A stretch of DNA of 64,000 nt from Myxococcales bacterium (GTDB lineage: Bacteria > Myxococcota > UBA727 > JABDBI01), in NCBI GenBank assembly GCA_023898405.1, contig CP060221.1:186001-250000 (forward strand), written 5' to 3'. The notes under the pieces are model-generated. The model made no database searches. It was not told the DNA's origin and worked only from the letters and a program-made list of their open reading frames with translations. A program made the position numbers and the translations under genes. Below, piece by piece: positions 36,290 to 44,682 of the stretch (positions are counted from its first letter, which is position 1; every line of letters begins with the position of its first letter).

Positions 36290-37159
36290 ATGAAAAGCTC
36301 GAGCTTATTGATATCTGTTTTATTATCTTTTCTCTCTTCGTGCAATCATATGAGCCAACCAGAATCGTTGCAGCTTCAAGAAAAAAACAATACTCACAAG
36401 GAAGAAAAGAATCTAAAAAAAGCAGACCAAGAAAAAGTGCAGCTCAAAGATCAGACTGCTTTTCCAAAACTTTTTACAAAGTTGCCAGATCTTGCTCAAA
36501 CAGGTGGGTGGAGCAAAACATTAAGCACAAAAGCGATACAAATTCCTTCTGATACTCCCTCGCAGGCACAGGTATTTTTTTCAGCGCAAAAGAATATCAG
36601 TGGCCTTAAACGAGAAATTTCTGTCGTATTTGGCGACCTTCTCAAGGAATCAGGCGTTATTGTAAATGCAGCCAATGGCGGACTCGAAGGAGGTGCGGGT
36701 ATCGATGGTCTCATTCATAATGCAGCCAAAGTCGATGGCCAAGATAAACTCATAGATGAGGCTATTGCTTATAAGGCCTTCCATAAAATAAATAGCTTTC
36801 CTACTGGGTCTGCTATGGCTATGCATTCGTATGGTTTAGGCCCCGCAATAAACATGATTATTTTTACTGTCGGTCCACAGGGTGCGAGCACTCCTCAAAC
36901 AGATCTAGAACTATTCTCTGCAACCTATAATAGCCTTCTAAAAGCCAGCGAATACAAAGCAACGAGCATTTCTATCCCCACAATATCCACAGGAATTTTT
37001 GCTTTCCCGCCAGAACGAGCAGCCGAGCTCTATTTTGGAGCAATACTTCAGTTTTTTATTGATCACCCCCAAACATCGCTTATCAAAGTGCGGCTGATGG
37101 ATAATAAACAGGATAAATTTAAAAACTTGGGCGAACGCTTTAATATGCTCTTTCCTTAG
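36290..37159 (+). CDS. Macro-domain lipoprotein
   Basis: A 289-residue protein. The signal peptide ends in LSSC (lipid cysteine C18), followed by a charged linker (about 20-60) and a macro domain (about 105-285). Diagnostic segments are VFGDLLKESGVIVNAANGG (D116, N126, N129), GGAGIDGLIHNAA and PTISTGIFAFPPERAAELY, i.e. the ADP-ribose-binding loops are intact. Such domains bind or hydrolyse ADP-ribose derivatives; a lipid-anchored, envelope-located copy is unusual. The promoter and attenuator of the next gene start 6 bases after its stop. Confidence 0.88.
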   Translation: MKSSSLLISVLLSFLSSCNHMSQPESLQLQEKNNTHKEEKNLKKADQEKVQLKDQTAFPKLFTKLPDLAQTGGWSKTLSTKAIQIPSDTPSQAQVFFSAQKNISGLKREISVVFGDLLKESGVIVNAANGGLEGGAGIDGLIHNAAKVDGQDKLIDEAIAYKAFHKINSFPTGSAMAMHSYGLGPAINMIIFTVGPQGASTPQTDLELFSATYNSLLKASEYKATSISIPTISTGIFAFPPERAAELYFGAILQFFIDHPQTSLIKVRLMDNKQDKFKNLGERFNMLFP

Positions 37160-37164
37160 TAGTC

Positions 37165-37192
37165 TTGACAGTATTTCTTTTTCAGATATTTC
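37165..37192 (+). promoter_or_regulatory. Predicted promoter of the leader and SSS symporter
   Basis: TTGACA (37165-37170, perfect -35), a 16-bp spacer and TATTTC (37187-37192). The start would fall at about 37198-37200, on the ATG of the leader ORF. Confidence 0.6.
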
Positions 37193-37199
37193 ATTCGTC

Positions 37200-37274
37200 A
37201 TGGACGTGCTAAAACAAAATCATCGACATCATCATCATTTGGCCAAAGATGTGCCAGATTTTGATGCGTGCTGA
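37200..37274 (+). CDS. Histidine-rich attenuator leader peptide
   Basis: A 24-codon ORF, too short for ordinary gene calling. Codon 8 is His, codon 9 Arg and codons 10-13 are four consecutive His (all CAT), a composition like the his operon leader of enterobacteria. There is no Shine-Dalgarno sequence, and the predicted transcription start coincides with the ATG, so it may be translated as a leaderless mRNA. Its second half and the bases after it form the attenuator hairpins. Slow translation at the His run would report low charged tRNA-His. Confidence 0.65.
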   Translation: MDVLKQNHRHHHHLAKDVPDFDAC

Positions 37275-37327
37275 TTTTTAGATTTGCGATCATCAATATG
37301 CTGGCCGAATGGGTCAGCATTTTTTTT
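37238..37327 (+). promoter_or_regulatory. Predicted histidine-responsive transcription attenuator
   Basis: Four segments pair in mutually exclusive ways. Segment 1 TTTGGC (37238-37243, starting in the last His codon) pairs with GCCAGA (37253-37258). Antiterminator: GCCAG (37253-37257) with CTGGC (37301-37305), plus TTGATG (37261-37266) with CATCAA (37291-37296). Terminator: 37298-37306 with 37312-37320. A ribosome stalled on the His codons would cover segment 1, favour the antiterminator and allow transcription into the symporter. Confidence 0.65.
37298..37327 (+). terminator. Attenuator terminator hairpin
   Basis: ATGCTGGCC (37298-37306) pairs with GGTCAGCAT (37312-37320), 9 bp with one G-U and a 5-nt loop, followed by a run of seven T. 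It lies 40 bases before the symporter start codon, so it could also serve the macro gene upstream. Confidence 0.8.
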
Positions 37328-37366
37328 GGCGCAACCTATTCGACCGGGTAAAAAGGAGAAAATCAC

Positions 37367-38707
37367 ATGGAATCCCTATCATCCGGCCTTTTTTTGGCTC
37401 TCACAGGTTTTGTTTATTTATTGGTAGCCTTTTTAGCTTCCAAAGGTGTCTCTACCCAATCTGATTACCTTTTAGGCAATCGGAATTTCAGCACGCTCAG
37501 CATTACACTGACGCTTGTCGCGACACAGTTAGGTGCGGGTATGATATTTGGCACAGCGCAAGAATCTTTTGAAAAAGGTTTTTGGGGTTTAGGCTATAAC
37601 TTTGGCATGTCACTGGGGCTTATTATTTTGGGGCTTGGAGTTGGATCGCGCCTTCGCGAGCTCAACATAAACACTACTGCCGAATTATTTGAAACCAAGT
37701 ATGCATCACCGAATTTACGAAAACTTGCAGCTCTCATATCTATCTTTACCATGGGGGGCATCCTTGCTGCGCAGATTGTTGCATCGCGACAACTCTTTTC
37801 ATCGCTTTTTGATTTAAGCCCCTGGTGGCTTATAGCTTTTTGGCTAGTAGTAATTAGCTACACCATGTTTGGGGGTATCAAAGCTATTATTGCTACAGAT
37901 ATTCTTCAAGTAATTTTGATTGTCGTGGTTTTTTTAGGAGTAGTTTTCTTGGTAATCCCAAGGCAAGAAATCTTTTCCTTAGGCGAGCTTACTTTTCCCA
38001 AAGGCTCAGATTACTCCTTTAACAGCCAAGGATTTTTATCGGTACTGATGCTACCTGCACTCTTTTCTCTTATTGAACAAGATTTAGCACAGCGATTTTT
38101 TGCAGCGCGAAACCAAAAAGTGGCTACCCTATCGGCTCTTTTTGCCGCTGTTATTCTGCTGACTTTTGCAAGCATCCCAATGCTTCTTGGCATTTATGCA
38201 AAAAGTGTTGGCATCATTCCTGTTGATGGGCAATCTCCTTTGGTACTGCTCTTACAAAGCAAACTATCGAGCTTTGGCATGACTGTCGTAGCCTGCGCAT
38301 TGTTGGCAGCGATATGTTCCACGGCTGATTCATTACTTGGGGCTGCAAGCTCAAACTTAATTGCCGATTTTGCTAATAAAAATTCTAAGCGCGCAGTACT
38401 TAATTCACAGCTCATCACTTTTTTGGTGGGGAGTTTGGCCTTAGTAATCGCTTTTTATTTTGACAGCGTCATCGCATTGCTCGTAAAAAGTTATTCCCTT
38501 TCCATCAGCGCACTGTTTGTGCCGTTGCTTATAGCTATGTTTAGCAAAAATCCATCTAAAACTGGTGCTCAATTTTCGGTTAGCTCCGGTTTTGTAATTT
38601 TTATATTGTGCGAATTTCTAGATTTAAAAGACACAAGTGTTTTTATAGCGCTGTTTTTTTCAGCCATTGCATATTATGCTGGCTCTTTTTACCAGAAGAA
38701 CAAATAA
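37367..38707 (+). CDS. SSS-family sodium:solute symporter, possibly a histidine transporter
   Basis: A 446-residue sodium:solute symporter (TC 2.A.21) with about 13 hydrophobic segments. Typical features are the SDYLLGNRNFSTLSITLTLVATQLGAGMIFG region (in two parts), FGGIKAIIATDILQ and LAAICSTADSLLGAASS. The family moves proline, pantothenate, sugars and other solutes with sodium. Sequence alone does not give the substrate, but the histidine-type attenuator directly upstream suggests histidine or a histidine-containing compound. A strong AAGGAG lies 8 nt before the ATG. Confidence 0.9.
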   Translation: MESLSSGLFLALTGFVYLLVAFLASKGVSTQSDYLLGNRNFSTLSITLTLVATQLGAGMIFGTAQESFEKGFWGLGYNFGMSLGLIILGLGVGSRLRELNINTTAELFETKYASPNLRKLAALISIFTMGGILAAQIVASRQLFSSLFDLSPWWLIAFWLVVISYTMFGGIKAIIATDILQVILIVVVFLGVVFLVIPRQEIFSLGELTFPKGSDYSFNSQGFLSVLMLPALFSLIEQDLAQRFFAARNQKVATLSALFAAVILLTFASIPMLLGIYAKSVGIIPVDGQSPLVLLLQSKLSSFGMTVVACALLAAICSTADSLLGAASSNLIADFANKNSKRAVLNSQLITFLVGSLALVIAFYFDSVIALLVKSYSLSISALFVPLLIAMFSKNPSKTGAQFSVSSGFVIFILCEFLDLKDTSVFIALFFSAIAYYAGSFYQKNK

Positions 38708-38713
38708 TTTTTC

Positions 38714-38751
38714 TCAATAAAAAACTATGCCAAAAATTTATTTGGCATAGT
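38714..38751 (-). terminator. Terminator of the M16 peptidase gene
   Basis: On the minus strand ACTATGCCAAA and TTTGGCATAGT form a perfect 11-bp stem with a 6-nt loop, followed by a T-run. It lies about 23 bases after the M16 stop; the plus-strand side lacks a T-run. Confidence 0.75.
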
Positions 38752-38773
38752 CATTATGCATCACTCAAAATCT

Positions 38774-41455
38774 TTAATTAATCTTGGACTCATCCCCGGC
38801 AATCACCATTGAGAAACGAGCTTTACTCCACCATTTTTGTATGGCAGTTCTTATATCTTGTTGGCTGAGACTATTCATTTTCTCAAACAGTTTTTCTCGC
38901 CACATGAAATCCCTAGCTATCTCTAGATCATGAGATAAGGTACTCACTAAATATCCATCATTAGCCAAATTATTTTTGAAGCTTAGAAAGATGCTCTCTT
39001 GGGCATTTTTTAATTCTTCAGCACTTACACCATCATCAATGAAGCGTTTCCATTCTTCATCGATTGCTTTTTTTGCGCGAGACACACTAGATGGTGCAGA
39101 CATTGCATACAGATTGACCGAGGCTGTTTCATCATGTCTACTTATCTCAACCCAGGAGCCAGCGCCATAAGAAATTCCTTCTTTCTCACGTATACGATGC
39201 ATCAGGCGAGAGTTCATATTTTCGCCGAACATATAATTTGCCAATTTTAATGCTGCAAAATCCTCATAATCATCACGCATTGGAAAATTAAAAGCAGATG
39301 AGATAAGCGCCATTTCTTTATCTTTGGTATTAAAAATAAGCTCTTTGGCACTATTTTCAATAAAGGGCCTTCGAGGGCGCTCATACGGAATGGCCGATGA
39401 AGCATTGAACAAATTAGGAATCTGCTCCATAGAACCACTGTCTATATCTCCTACCAAACCAAGACAAAGGTTTTGGCACGAAAATAATTTTTGATAGGCC
39501 TCTTTTACTCGTTCAAGCTTTAAAGATTTTAGTGCTGTAATATGTTCTTCAAAACTTGGCACATAGAAAAAATTATCTTTGGGCCATGGGTTTTTTAGTC
39601 GCTCCAGCTCTTGGAAACCCAAGCGCTGTGGATCATTTTTTATCTCTTCATAGTCATCAATTTCACGCTGCTTAACTATGAAAAATTCTTCTTCTTTAAA
39701 CTGTGGATTTTGCAAAACATGGGCCGCAAGTTCGAGCGCTTTTGCTTGATAACTTCTTTCGGTTTTAAGTGAAACGGACAAACTACCCGCATGGCCTCCC
39801 ATATCAAGTGAAGTCATGATGGAGTCTAGCTTGTCCCGCAATTCTTGATAGCTGTACTTTGTTGTTCCCCGCCACAAAAGCGCAGGCATGATTTCTAGTT
39901 CTTCATGGTATTGCTTCAGGAGTTCTTCGCGTCCATAGCGAACAATAGCCTGAGCCCTCAGGGATTCACCTCGAGTTTTTTTAGCTAATAATGCAACTGA
40001 TTGCCAATCATTAAGCTTTAATCGTTGGATATGTTGCTCAATATTTTTGGCATCAGCAATAAAAGATTCTCCCTTAGAGAGGATATTGTCTTCTTTAAGC
40101 GCATCAAGTTTCTGATTGATATCGCCAACCTCGTCTATTTTTGCACGTACGACATGCTTTGTAGGAATAAAAATTCCACTCGTACGATTGCTACGGATAA
40201 AATAATAACAAGCAACACGTTTCACATCATCTAAGCTGGTATTTTCAACCTGCTCTTTATACCAAAAGAACAAACGCCAGTCTCCGCAGGCAATAGCCTC
40301 ACTCAATTTCAGTGCCACCTCTTTGCTATTTGATAAGGATTGTTTGAAACGTTTTAGATAACGGTTTTTAATTCGTTCAATCTGTTGTTCATCAATTCCA
40401 TCCAAAGCATTTTCTTCAATCAGCTCGATCATACGATCACGAACACTTACTGCTTGTTCATCTTTGATTGGACGAGCAAAACATAAAGCCATTCCCGGTT
40501 CACATAAAGCATAAACCATAGAAAATAATTCTGAAGATTGGGAATTTTCAACAAGCTCTCGATAAAGCAAACCGCTTGGTTCATCAGTTAAAGCATCCAT
40601 AAAAATTTTTATAGCTGCATGATCTGGATGGGAAGCCGCAGGAACATGATAAGCGGCAGAAACACTTGCCATATCTCCACTGCGCTCTAACACAACCTCA
40701 CGAGGCCCATCTTGAGAAGGCTCCTCCGTGTAGGTCTGTTCTAAAATGCGCGATGGCTTAGCAAGTACAGCAAAATATTTTTCAATTAAATCCATGGCCT
40801 CTTGCTGTTCAAACTGCCCCGCCACTATTAAGACAGCATTATCTGGCTGGTAGTAGTGCTCATAAAATTTACGTAAAGTACTAGCTGGTACTCGCTCAAT
40901 ATCGGAACGATTACCAATAGTAGTTTTTCCATAATTGTGCCAGCGATAGGCTGCTGACATAACTTGATCATGAAGCACATGAACCGGGTTATTCTCCCCC
41001 ATTTCAAATTCATTGCGCACCACGGTCATTTCAGCATCAAGATCTTGTTGCAATATGAGACTATTAATCATGCGATCGGCTTCAAGAGCCAGAGCGAATT
41101 CAAGATTTTCTTTGGTGGGAGTCAAGGTTTCAAAATAATTGGTACGATCAAACCAAGTAGTTGCGTTAAATTTTGCACCTTTGTCTTGCAAAGCACCCTT
41201 CACATCTCGTCGTGTTTTTGTTCCTCTAAACAACATATGCTCAAGGAGATGAGCCATTCCCGCCTCTCCCCGGCCTTCATGACGAGAGCCCACTAAATAA
41301 GTAATATTAACCGTCACATTAGCTTGAGATTGATCTTCAAATAAAAGCACCTTTAAACCGTTATTCAGAACATATTCATCGATACCTTGGAAATTTCTGA
41401 TTGGTGTAAAAGAAGACGGCAGCTTTATGTCGGAGCGGGGAAAATTATTCATCAA
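38774..41455 (-). CDS. M16-family zinc metallopeptidase (two fused halves)
   Basis: An 893-residue insulinase/pitrilysin-type peptidase. The inverted zinc motif HLLEH is at residues 69-73, with the third ligand expected in the NEFEMGENNP region. The second, non-catalytic half is recognisable by ENMNSRLMHRIREKEGISYG. Thus it is a single-chain tandem enzyme rather than a pair of subunits. No signal peptide is visible, suggesting a cytoplasmic location despite many M16 relatives being periplasmic. It has its own terminator on each side. Confidence 0.9.
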   Translation of the reverse strand: MMNNFPRSDIKLPSSFTPIRNFQGIDEYVLNNGLKVLLFEDQSQANVTVNITYLVGSRHEGRGEAGMAHLLEHMLFRGTKTRRDVKGALQDKGAKFNATTWFDRTNYFETLTPTKENLEFALALEADRMINSLILQQDLDAEMTVVRNEFEMGENNPVHVLHDQVMSAAYRWHNYGKTTIGNRSDIERVPASTLRKFYEHYYQPDNAVLIVAGQFEQQEAMDLIEKYFAVLAKPSRILEQTYTEEPSQDGPREVVLERSGDMASVSAAYHVPAASHPDHAAIKIFMDALTDEPSGLLYRELVENSQSSELFSMVYALCEPGMALCFARPIKDEQAVSVRDRMIELIEENALDGIDEQQIERIKNRYLKRFKQSLSNSKEVALKLSEAIACGDWRLFFWYKEQVENTSLDDVKRVACYYFIRSNRTSGIFIPTKHVVRAKIDEVGDINQKLDALKEDNILSKGESFIADAKNIEQHIQRLKLNDWQSVALLAKKTRGESLRAQAIVRYGREELLKQYHEELEIMPALLWRGTTKYSYQELRDKLDSIMTSLDMGGHAGSLSVSLKTERSYQAKALELAAHVLQNPQFKEEEFFIVKQREIDDYEEIKNDPQRLGFQELERLKNPWPKDNFFYVPSFEEHITALKSLKLERVKEAYQKLFSCQNLCLGLVGDIDSGSMEQIPNLFNASSAIPYERPRRPFIENSAKELIFNTKDKEMALISSAFNFPMRDDYEDFAALKLANYMFGENMNSRLMHRIREKEGISYGAGSWVEISRHDETASVNLYAMSAPSSVSRAKKAIDEEWKRFIDDGVSAEELKNAQESIFLSFKNNLANDGYLVSTLSHDLEIARDFMWREKLFEKMNSLSQQDIRTAIQKWWSKARFSMVIAGDESKIN

Positions 41456-41612
41456 AGCCTCATTTACCTTTTAGTGTTGCTTCATAGCGCTAAGCCTATC
41501 GGGCAAAAAACATCAAGTTAATGCCACCATTTCTATAAAAAAGTACAGCTTAGTCGCTTTTGATTCTGATGAAGCTAGCAAGCATAAAGAGCTTTGTTAA
41601 TAAGTAAGCAAC

Positions 41613-41638
41613 AAAAAAACCCCGCAAATTCGCAGGGC
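41613..41638 (-). terminator. Terminator of the TOPRIM operon
   Basis: On the minus strand CCCTGC and GCGGGG pair (6 bp with one G-U) around a 6-nt loop and are followed by seven T. It starts about 23 bases after the stop at 41661. Confidence 0.75.
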
Positions 41639-41660
41639 TTTTCTCAAGAATCAACAATTC

Positions 41661-43937
41661 TTACTCGAATCGCAACTCTCGCACTTCTCCATTTTCATCA
41701 AAGTAGTTCTTTATCCCCTTGCCAGTAAATGCGTTATAAAAATCAACATGGGGCCAGGACTCAAAGAGCATATTAAAATCCTGGGCAGTCAAACAACGTG
41801 GCTCAGGTTGGCATATTTTTGCAATAGTTGCATCATTCTTATCAGCGGTATCACAAAAATCATTTACTCTGCCCAAATCACACTTACCATCTCTATCGGC
41901 AGTCATTTTTTGTTTCGACATAGCCTGCCGGATGGCCTCCTGCTCTTTATCGAATTGCTGTCGTTTTTCCATGTACTGGCCAAAAAATCCTTTGATATCG
42001 CGCCAATAAACTGATCTACGCAGAGCCTCTGCAAGATAATTGGTAAACTCAGACTGGATTTTTTCACGTTGCGATTTGTAAGCATCATCATTATCAAAGC
42101 TCTCTAAATCAACTTTGATATCCTTGGTGAGCTCTGTATGCATATCCGATGGATCTTTTCCGCTGGTACTAAAATCTATAAATAGGATCTTATCTGCCAA
42201 ACTGCTATTAACCAGATTGTGCATTCCATGCTCACCACCCGAATCGTCTTCAAGAACCACGATAATTTTACCCACATCTTTCAGCGGACTAACTAATTTT
42301 TCACTGAACTCTAGAGTTCCAGGGATAGCCAAAGCAGCTATGCCATAGTGACGCATGGTCAATGTATCAGATTCACCTTCAACGAAATAAACTGAATCCA
42401 AAGCCTCATAAAGTGGCAAATACTCAAGTCCATAGATTATACGTTTTTGCGATTCTCTCAGCGTGCCATTCTCATTGAACAAGAAATTAGGAAAACGATC
42501 CGTGCTTCCTTGGGCAGAATCCATTGAAGTTCTAAAACGGAAATAGTCTACTCTTCGCTCATCTGGATTATTTGAACCAGCAGGTAAAGTATAAGCATTC
42601 ATTTTTACGCCAAAGATTGGTCCGTATTTTTGGTGCGGGAAAATTCCGTCAGCAAAACCTTGCCTGATAAGCTCTGAAACGGAAATATTCTTCTTACGTG
42701 AATAGTCTTGCAGCGTAGCCGAGGGAATAATTTCATACTTGGTATAGACTTCTTTATTTTTGGAATTTGCTTTTGGTTTTCCACTTAAAATTCCCTCACC
42801 CACATCCTCCGTGTATTTTTTGCCCTTCAGCTCTTTATATCTGTTGCTCGGATTATAGGGAGCTGAAATTTTTCGTGGAGGCAAACCTTTGTCTTTATTA
42901 GCGCCAAAATATCCAGGATCTGTAAGTCCAACTCCTTCATCGATATATTTTTCCAAGATTTTTTTGAACTGTTCCTCTTTTTGTGTATTTTTTAGTAAGC
43001 TCAAATCTTTTGGATCTGCTTGATTCCTAAAAATATTCAAATGTAGATCCGATGCATCGCCATAACCTCCCAGAACTACCAGCTTGACTCTTTTTGCAAA
43101 ATCTTGATAATCGGGTTGATCTTCGATAGAAATATTGCGCATACAATCGAGTAAAACTTTACCACCGGTATCAGGCTCCATAAGCACATAGATATCCTTA
43201 ATACCCTTAAGATATTTCATATAGTTATCATGCCATTTGGAAGCGCCACCAAATGCCAAAGCTGGATATCCGTGGTACCACAAGGTCAAAGCTGTTGACT
43301 CACCCTCTACCAAGAAAATTCTATTTTGTTTGAAAGCCTGCCCTAATCGCCACAACCCATAGGGAATTTTAGTTTGATCAACAGGGCTTTTATTTTTCCT
43401 GCATACACTGCGCCCATAGGCATTTTTTATCGGAGGATTGAGCGATGTAAGTTTTTCGTAAAACCTTAAAATTTTATCTGGCTTTTTATGAGACATGGTA
43501 ATTCTTGCTACATAACCCATGTCTTTCAATACACCTAACTTGGTTAGTGGATAGGGATTATCAAAGTTATCAAAGCCTGATGAATAAACCTCACGTTCCA
43601 TTCCTGGTGCAGGCATATAAAAGTTTGTACGGACAATGTTTGGCAAAACAAGCTTAGTTCTGCTCACTCCATCCTGCCCTACTTCCTGTACAACTTGAGT
43701 TCCCCATTCTTTTTCTTTACCGTTGGCCTTCAACTTATCTGCAACGAGTTTAAAAGGGCCAAAGTCTCTCAAGCCCATTCTGATGAGAAATTCTTTAGGC
43801 AAAAGTTTACTGATGGAATACTCATCTAACGTTGCCCCTGGGCGATCATTTAAATCGCGATACCATTGATAAATTTCTTTAGCAGAAGATTCAAAACCCA
43901 CTATTAGCATTACGGTCATCAAAAACAATTTATTCAT
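41661..43937 (-). CDS. Exported protein with two TOPRIM-like (primase-type) units
   Basis: A 758-residue protein not matching any described family that I know in this form. A signal peptide (MNKLFLMTVMLIVGF, likely cut after SSA at residue 19) is followed by two similar units. Unit 1: ATLDEY (35-40), then VEGES with E211 and MEPDTGG with E254/D256. Unit 2: ATLQDY (407-412), then VEGES with E520 and LEDDSGG with E563/D565. The 43-residue spacing between the glutamate and acidic motifs is the same in both. These are the metal-binding motifs of TOPRIM domains in DnaG/phage-type primases. The C-terminus carries a four-Cys cluster. It is second in an operon with the lipoprotein at 43963. Confidence 0.75.
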   Translation of the reverse strand: MNKLFLMTVMLIVGFESSAKEIYQWYRDLNDRPGATLDEYSISKLLPKEFLIRMGLRDFGPFKLVADKLKANGKEKEWGTQVVQEVGQDGVSRTKLVLPNIVRTNFYMPAPGMEREVYSSGFDNFDNPYPLTKLGVLKDMGYVARITMSHKKPDKILRFYEKLTSLNPPIKNAYGRSVCRKNKSPVDQTKIPYGLWRLGQAFKQNRIFLVEGESTALTLWYHGYPALAFGGASKWHDNYMKYLKGIKDIYVLMEPDTGGKVLLDCMRNISIEDQPDYQDFAKRVKLVVLGGYGDASDLHLNIFRNQADPKDLSLLKNTQKEEQFKKILEKYIDEGVGLTDPGYFGANKDKGLPPRKISAPYNPSNRYKELKGKKYTEDVGEGILSGKPKANSKNKEVYTKYEIIPSATLQDYSRKKNISVSELIRQGFADGIFPHQKYGPIFGVKMNAYTLPAGSNNPDERRVDYFRFRTSMDSAQGSTDRFPNFLFNENGTLRESQKRIIYGLEYLPLYEALDSVYFVEGESDTLTMRHYGIAALAIPGTLEFSEKLVSPLKDVGKIIVVLEDDSGGEHGMHNLVNSSLADKILFIDFSTSGKDPSDMHTELTKDIKVDLESFDNDDAYKSQREKIQSEFTNYLAEALRRSVYWRDIKGFFGQYMEKRQQFDKEQEAIRQAMSKQKMTADRDGKCDLGRVNDFCDTADKNDATIAKICQPEPRCLTAQDFNMLFESWPHVDFYNAFTGKGIKNYFDENGEVRELRFE

Positions 43938-43962
43938 AACTTAAATCCCCAGATTTATAAAA

Positions 43963-44559
43963 TTATTTAGTAAATTTATAATATTCACTATCATTAACTT
44001 TAAGCAGTAAAACGTCGTTATTATCACATTTTATCACACTGCATTCTTTCCTGACATTAGCATCTTTTTTCTTAGTTAAGACAAGTGTAGATGGAGTTGC
44101 TGCATCAAGCTTCCCAGTATAGGTATCTGAAAGTGTAATAACAAATTTATTGATAATTTCATCGAATTTTACGTCTAGAGAATTCGAAATATTTAGAGTA
44201 AAATCGATACCTTTATCAGCTCCATCACGAACTAATCGGCCTTTCCACTTGGTATCAGCAAGCTCGGCAAAATCTTGTGCCTGTATTACTTTGGGCTTAA
44301 TGCAACTTTCTTCCAAATTAACAGCTTGCCCTAACTCAGGTTCTTGCAGATTTTCTTCAGGCTCTGATTTTTCACCCTCTGGTTTTTCACTCTCTGGTTT
44401 TTTGTTGGGCTCTTGCTTACTTGGCTCCTGTAAAGATTGTGGTTTACCATCACCATTTTTTTGATCTTTATTTTCTCCGCAGCCAGCAAAATTTAGAATA
44501 AGACCTGCCAATAAAATAAAAGAAAACAATTTACTTACAAACTTAAAAACTTCACTCAT
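43963..44559 (-). CDS. Lipoprotein with Pro/Glu/Lys-rich linker, partner of TOPRIM protein
   Basis: A 198-residue lipoprotein: the signal peptide ends in NFAGC. A long low-complexity stretch of Pro, Glu, Lys and Ser (about residues 31-75) looks like a flexible spacer from the membrane. A compact C-terminal domain (about 85-198, with two cysteines near CSVIKC) is not recognised. It lies 25 bases upstream of the exported TOPRIM gene on the same strand, so the products are probably made and perhaps act together. AGAGAAG precedes the ATG. Confidence 0.65.
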   Translation of the reverse strand: MSEVFKFVSKLFSFILLAGLILNFAGCGENKDQKNGDGKPQSLQEPSKQEPNKKPESEKPEGEKSEPEENLQEPELGQAVNLEESCIKPKVIQAQDFAELADTKWKGRLVRDGADKGIDFTLNISNSLDVKFDEIINKFVITLSDTYTGKLDAATPSTLVLTKKKDANVRKECSVIKCDNNDVLLLKVNDSEYYKFTK

Positions 44560-44654
44560 CTTACTTCTCTTTGTTTATAACTAAGCCATTAAATACCTAG
44601 ACCAATACTTATAACAACAGAGAACTATAACGACAAAGCTGATCTTTTATATGC

Positions 44655-44682
44655 ATTAAAAAATGGCCAACTAGGCCATTTC
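44655..44682 (-). terminator. Probable terminator after glyS
   Basis: On the minus strand AAATGGCC and GGCCATTT form a perfect 8-bp stem with a 5-nt loop, followed by T residues. It is about 125 bases after the glyS stop and before the lipoprotein gene. Confidence 0.6.

Noticed and set aside
37160..37327. Reading the hairpin at 37298 only as the macro gene terminator
   Set aside because: It lies over 130 bases after the macro stop, behind a separate promoter and a His-rich ORF, and has a competing antiterminator; attenuation explains more.
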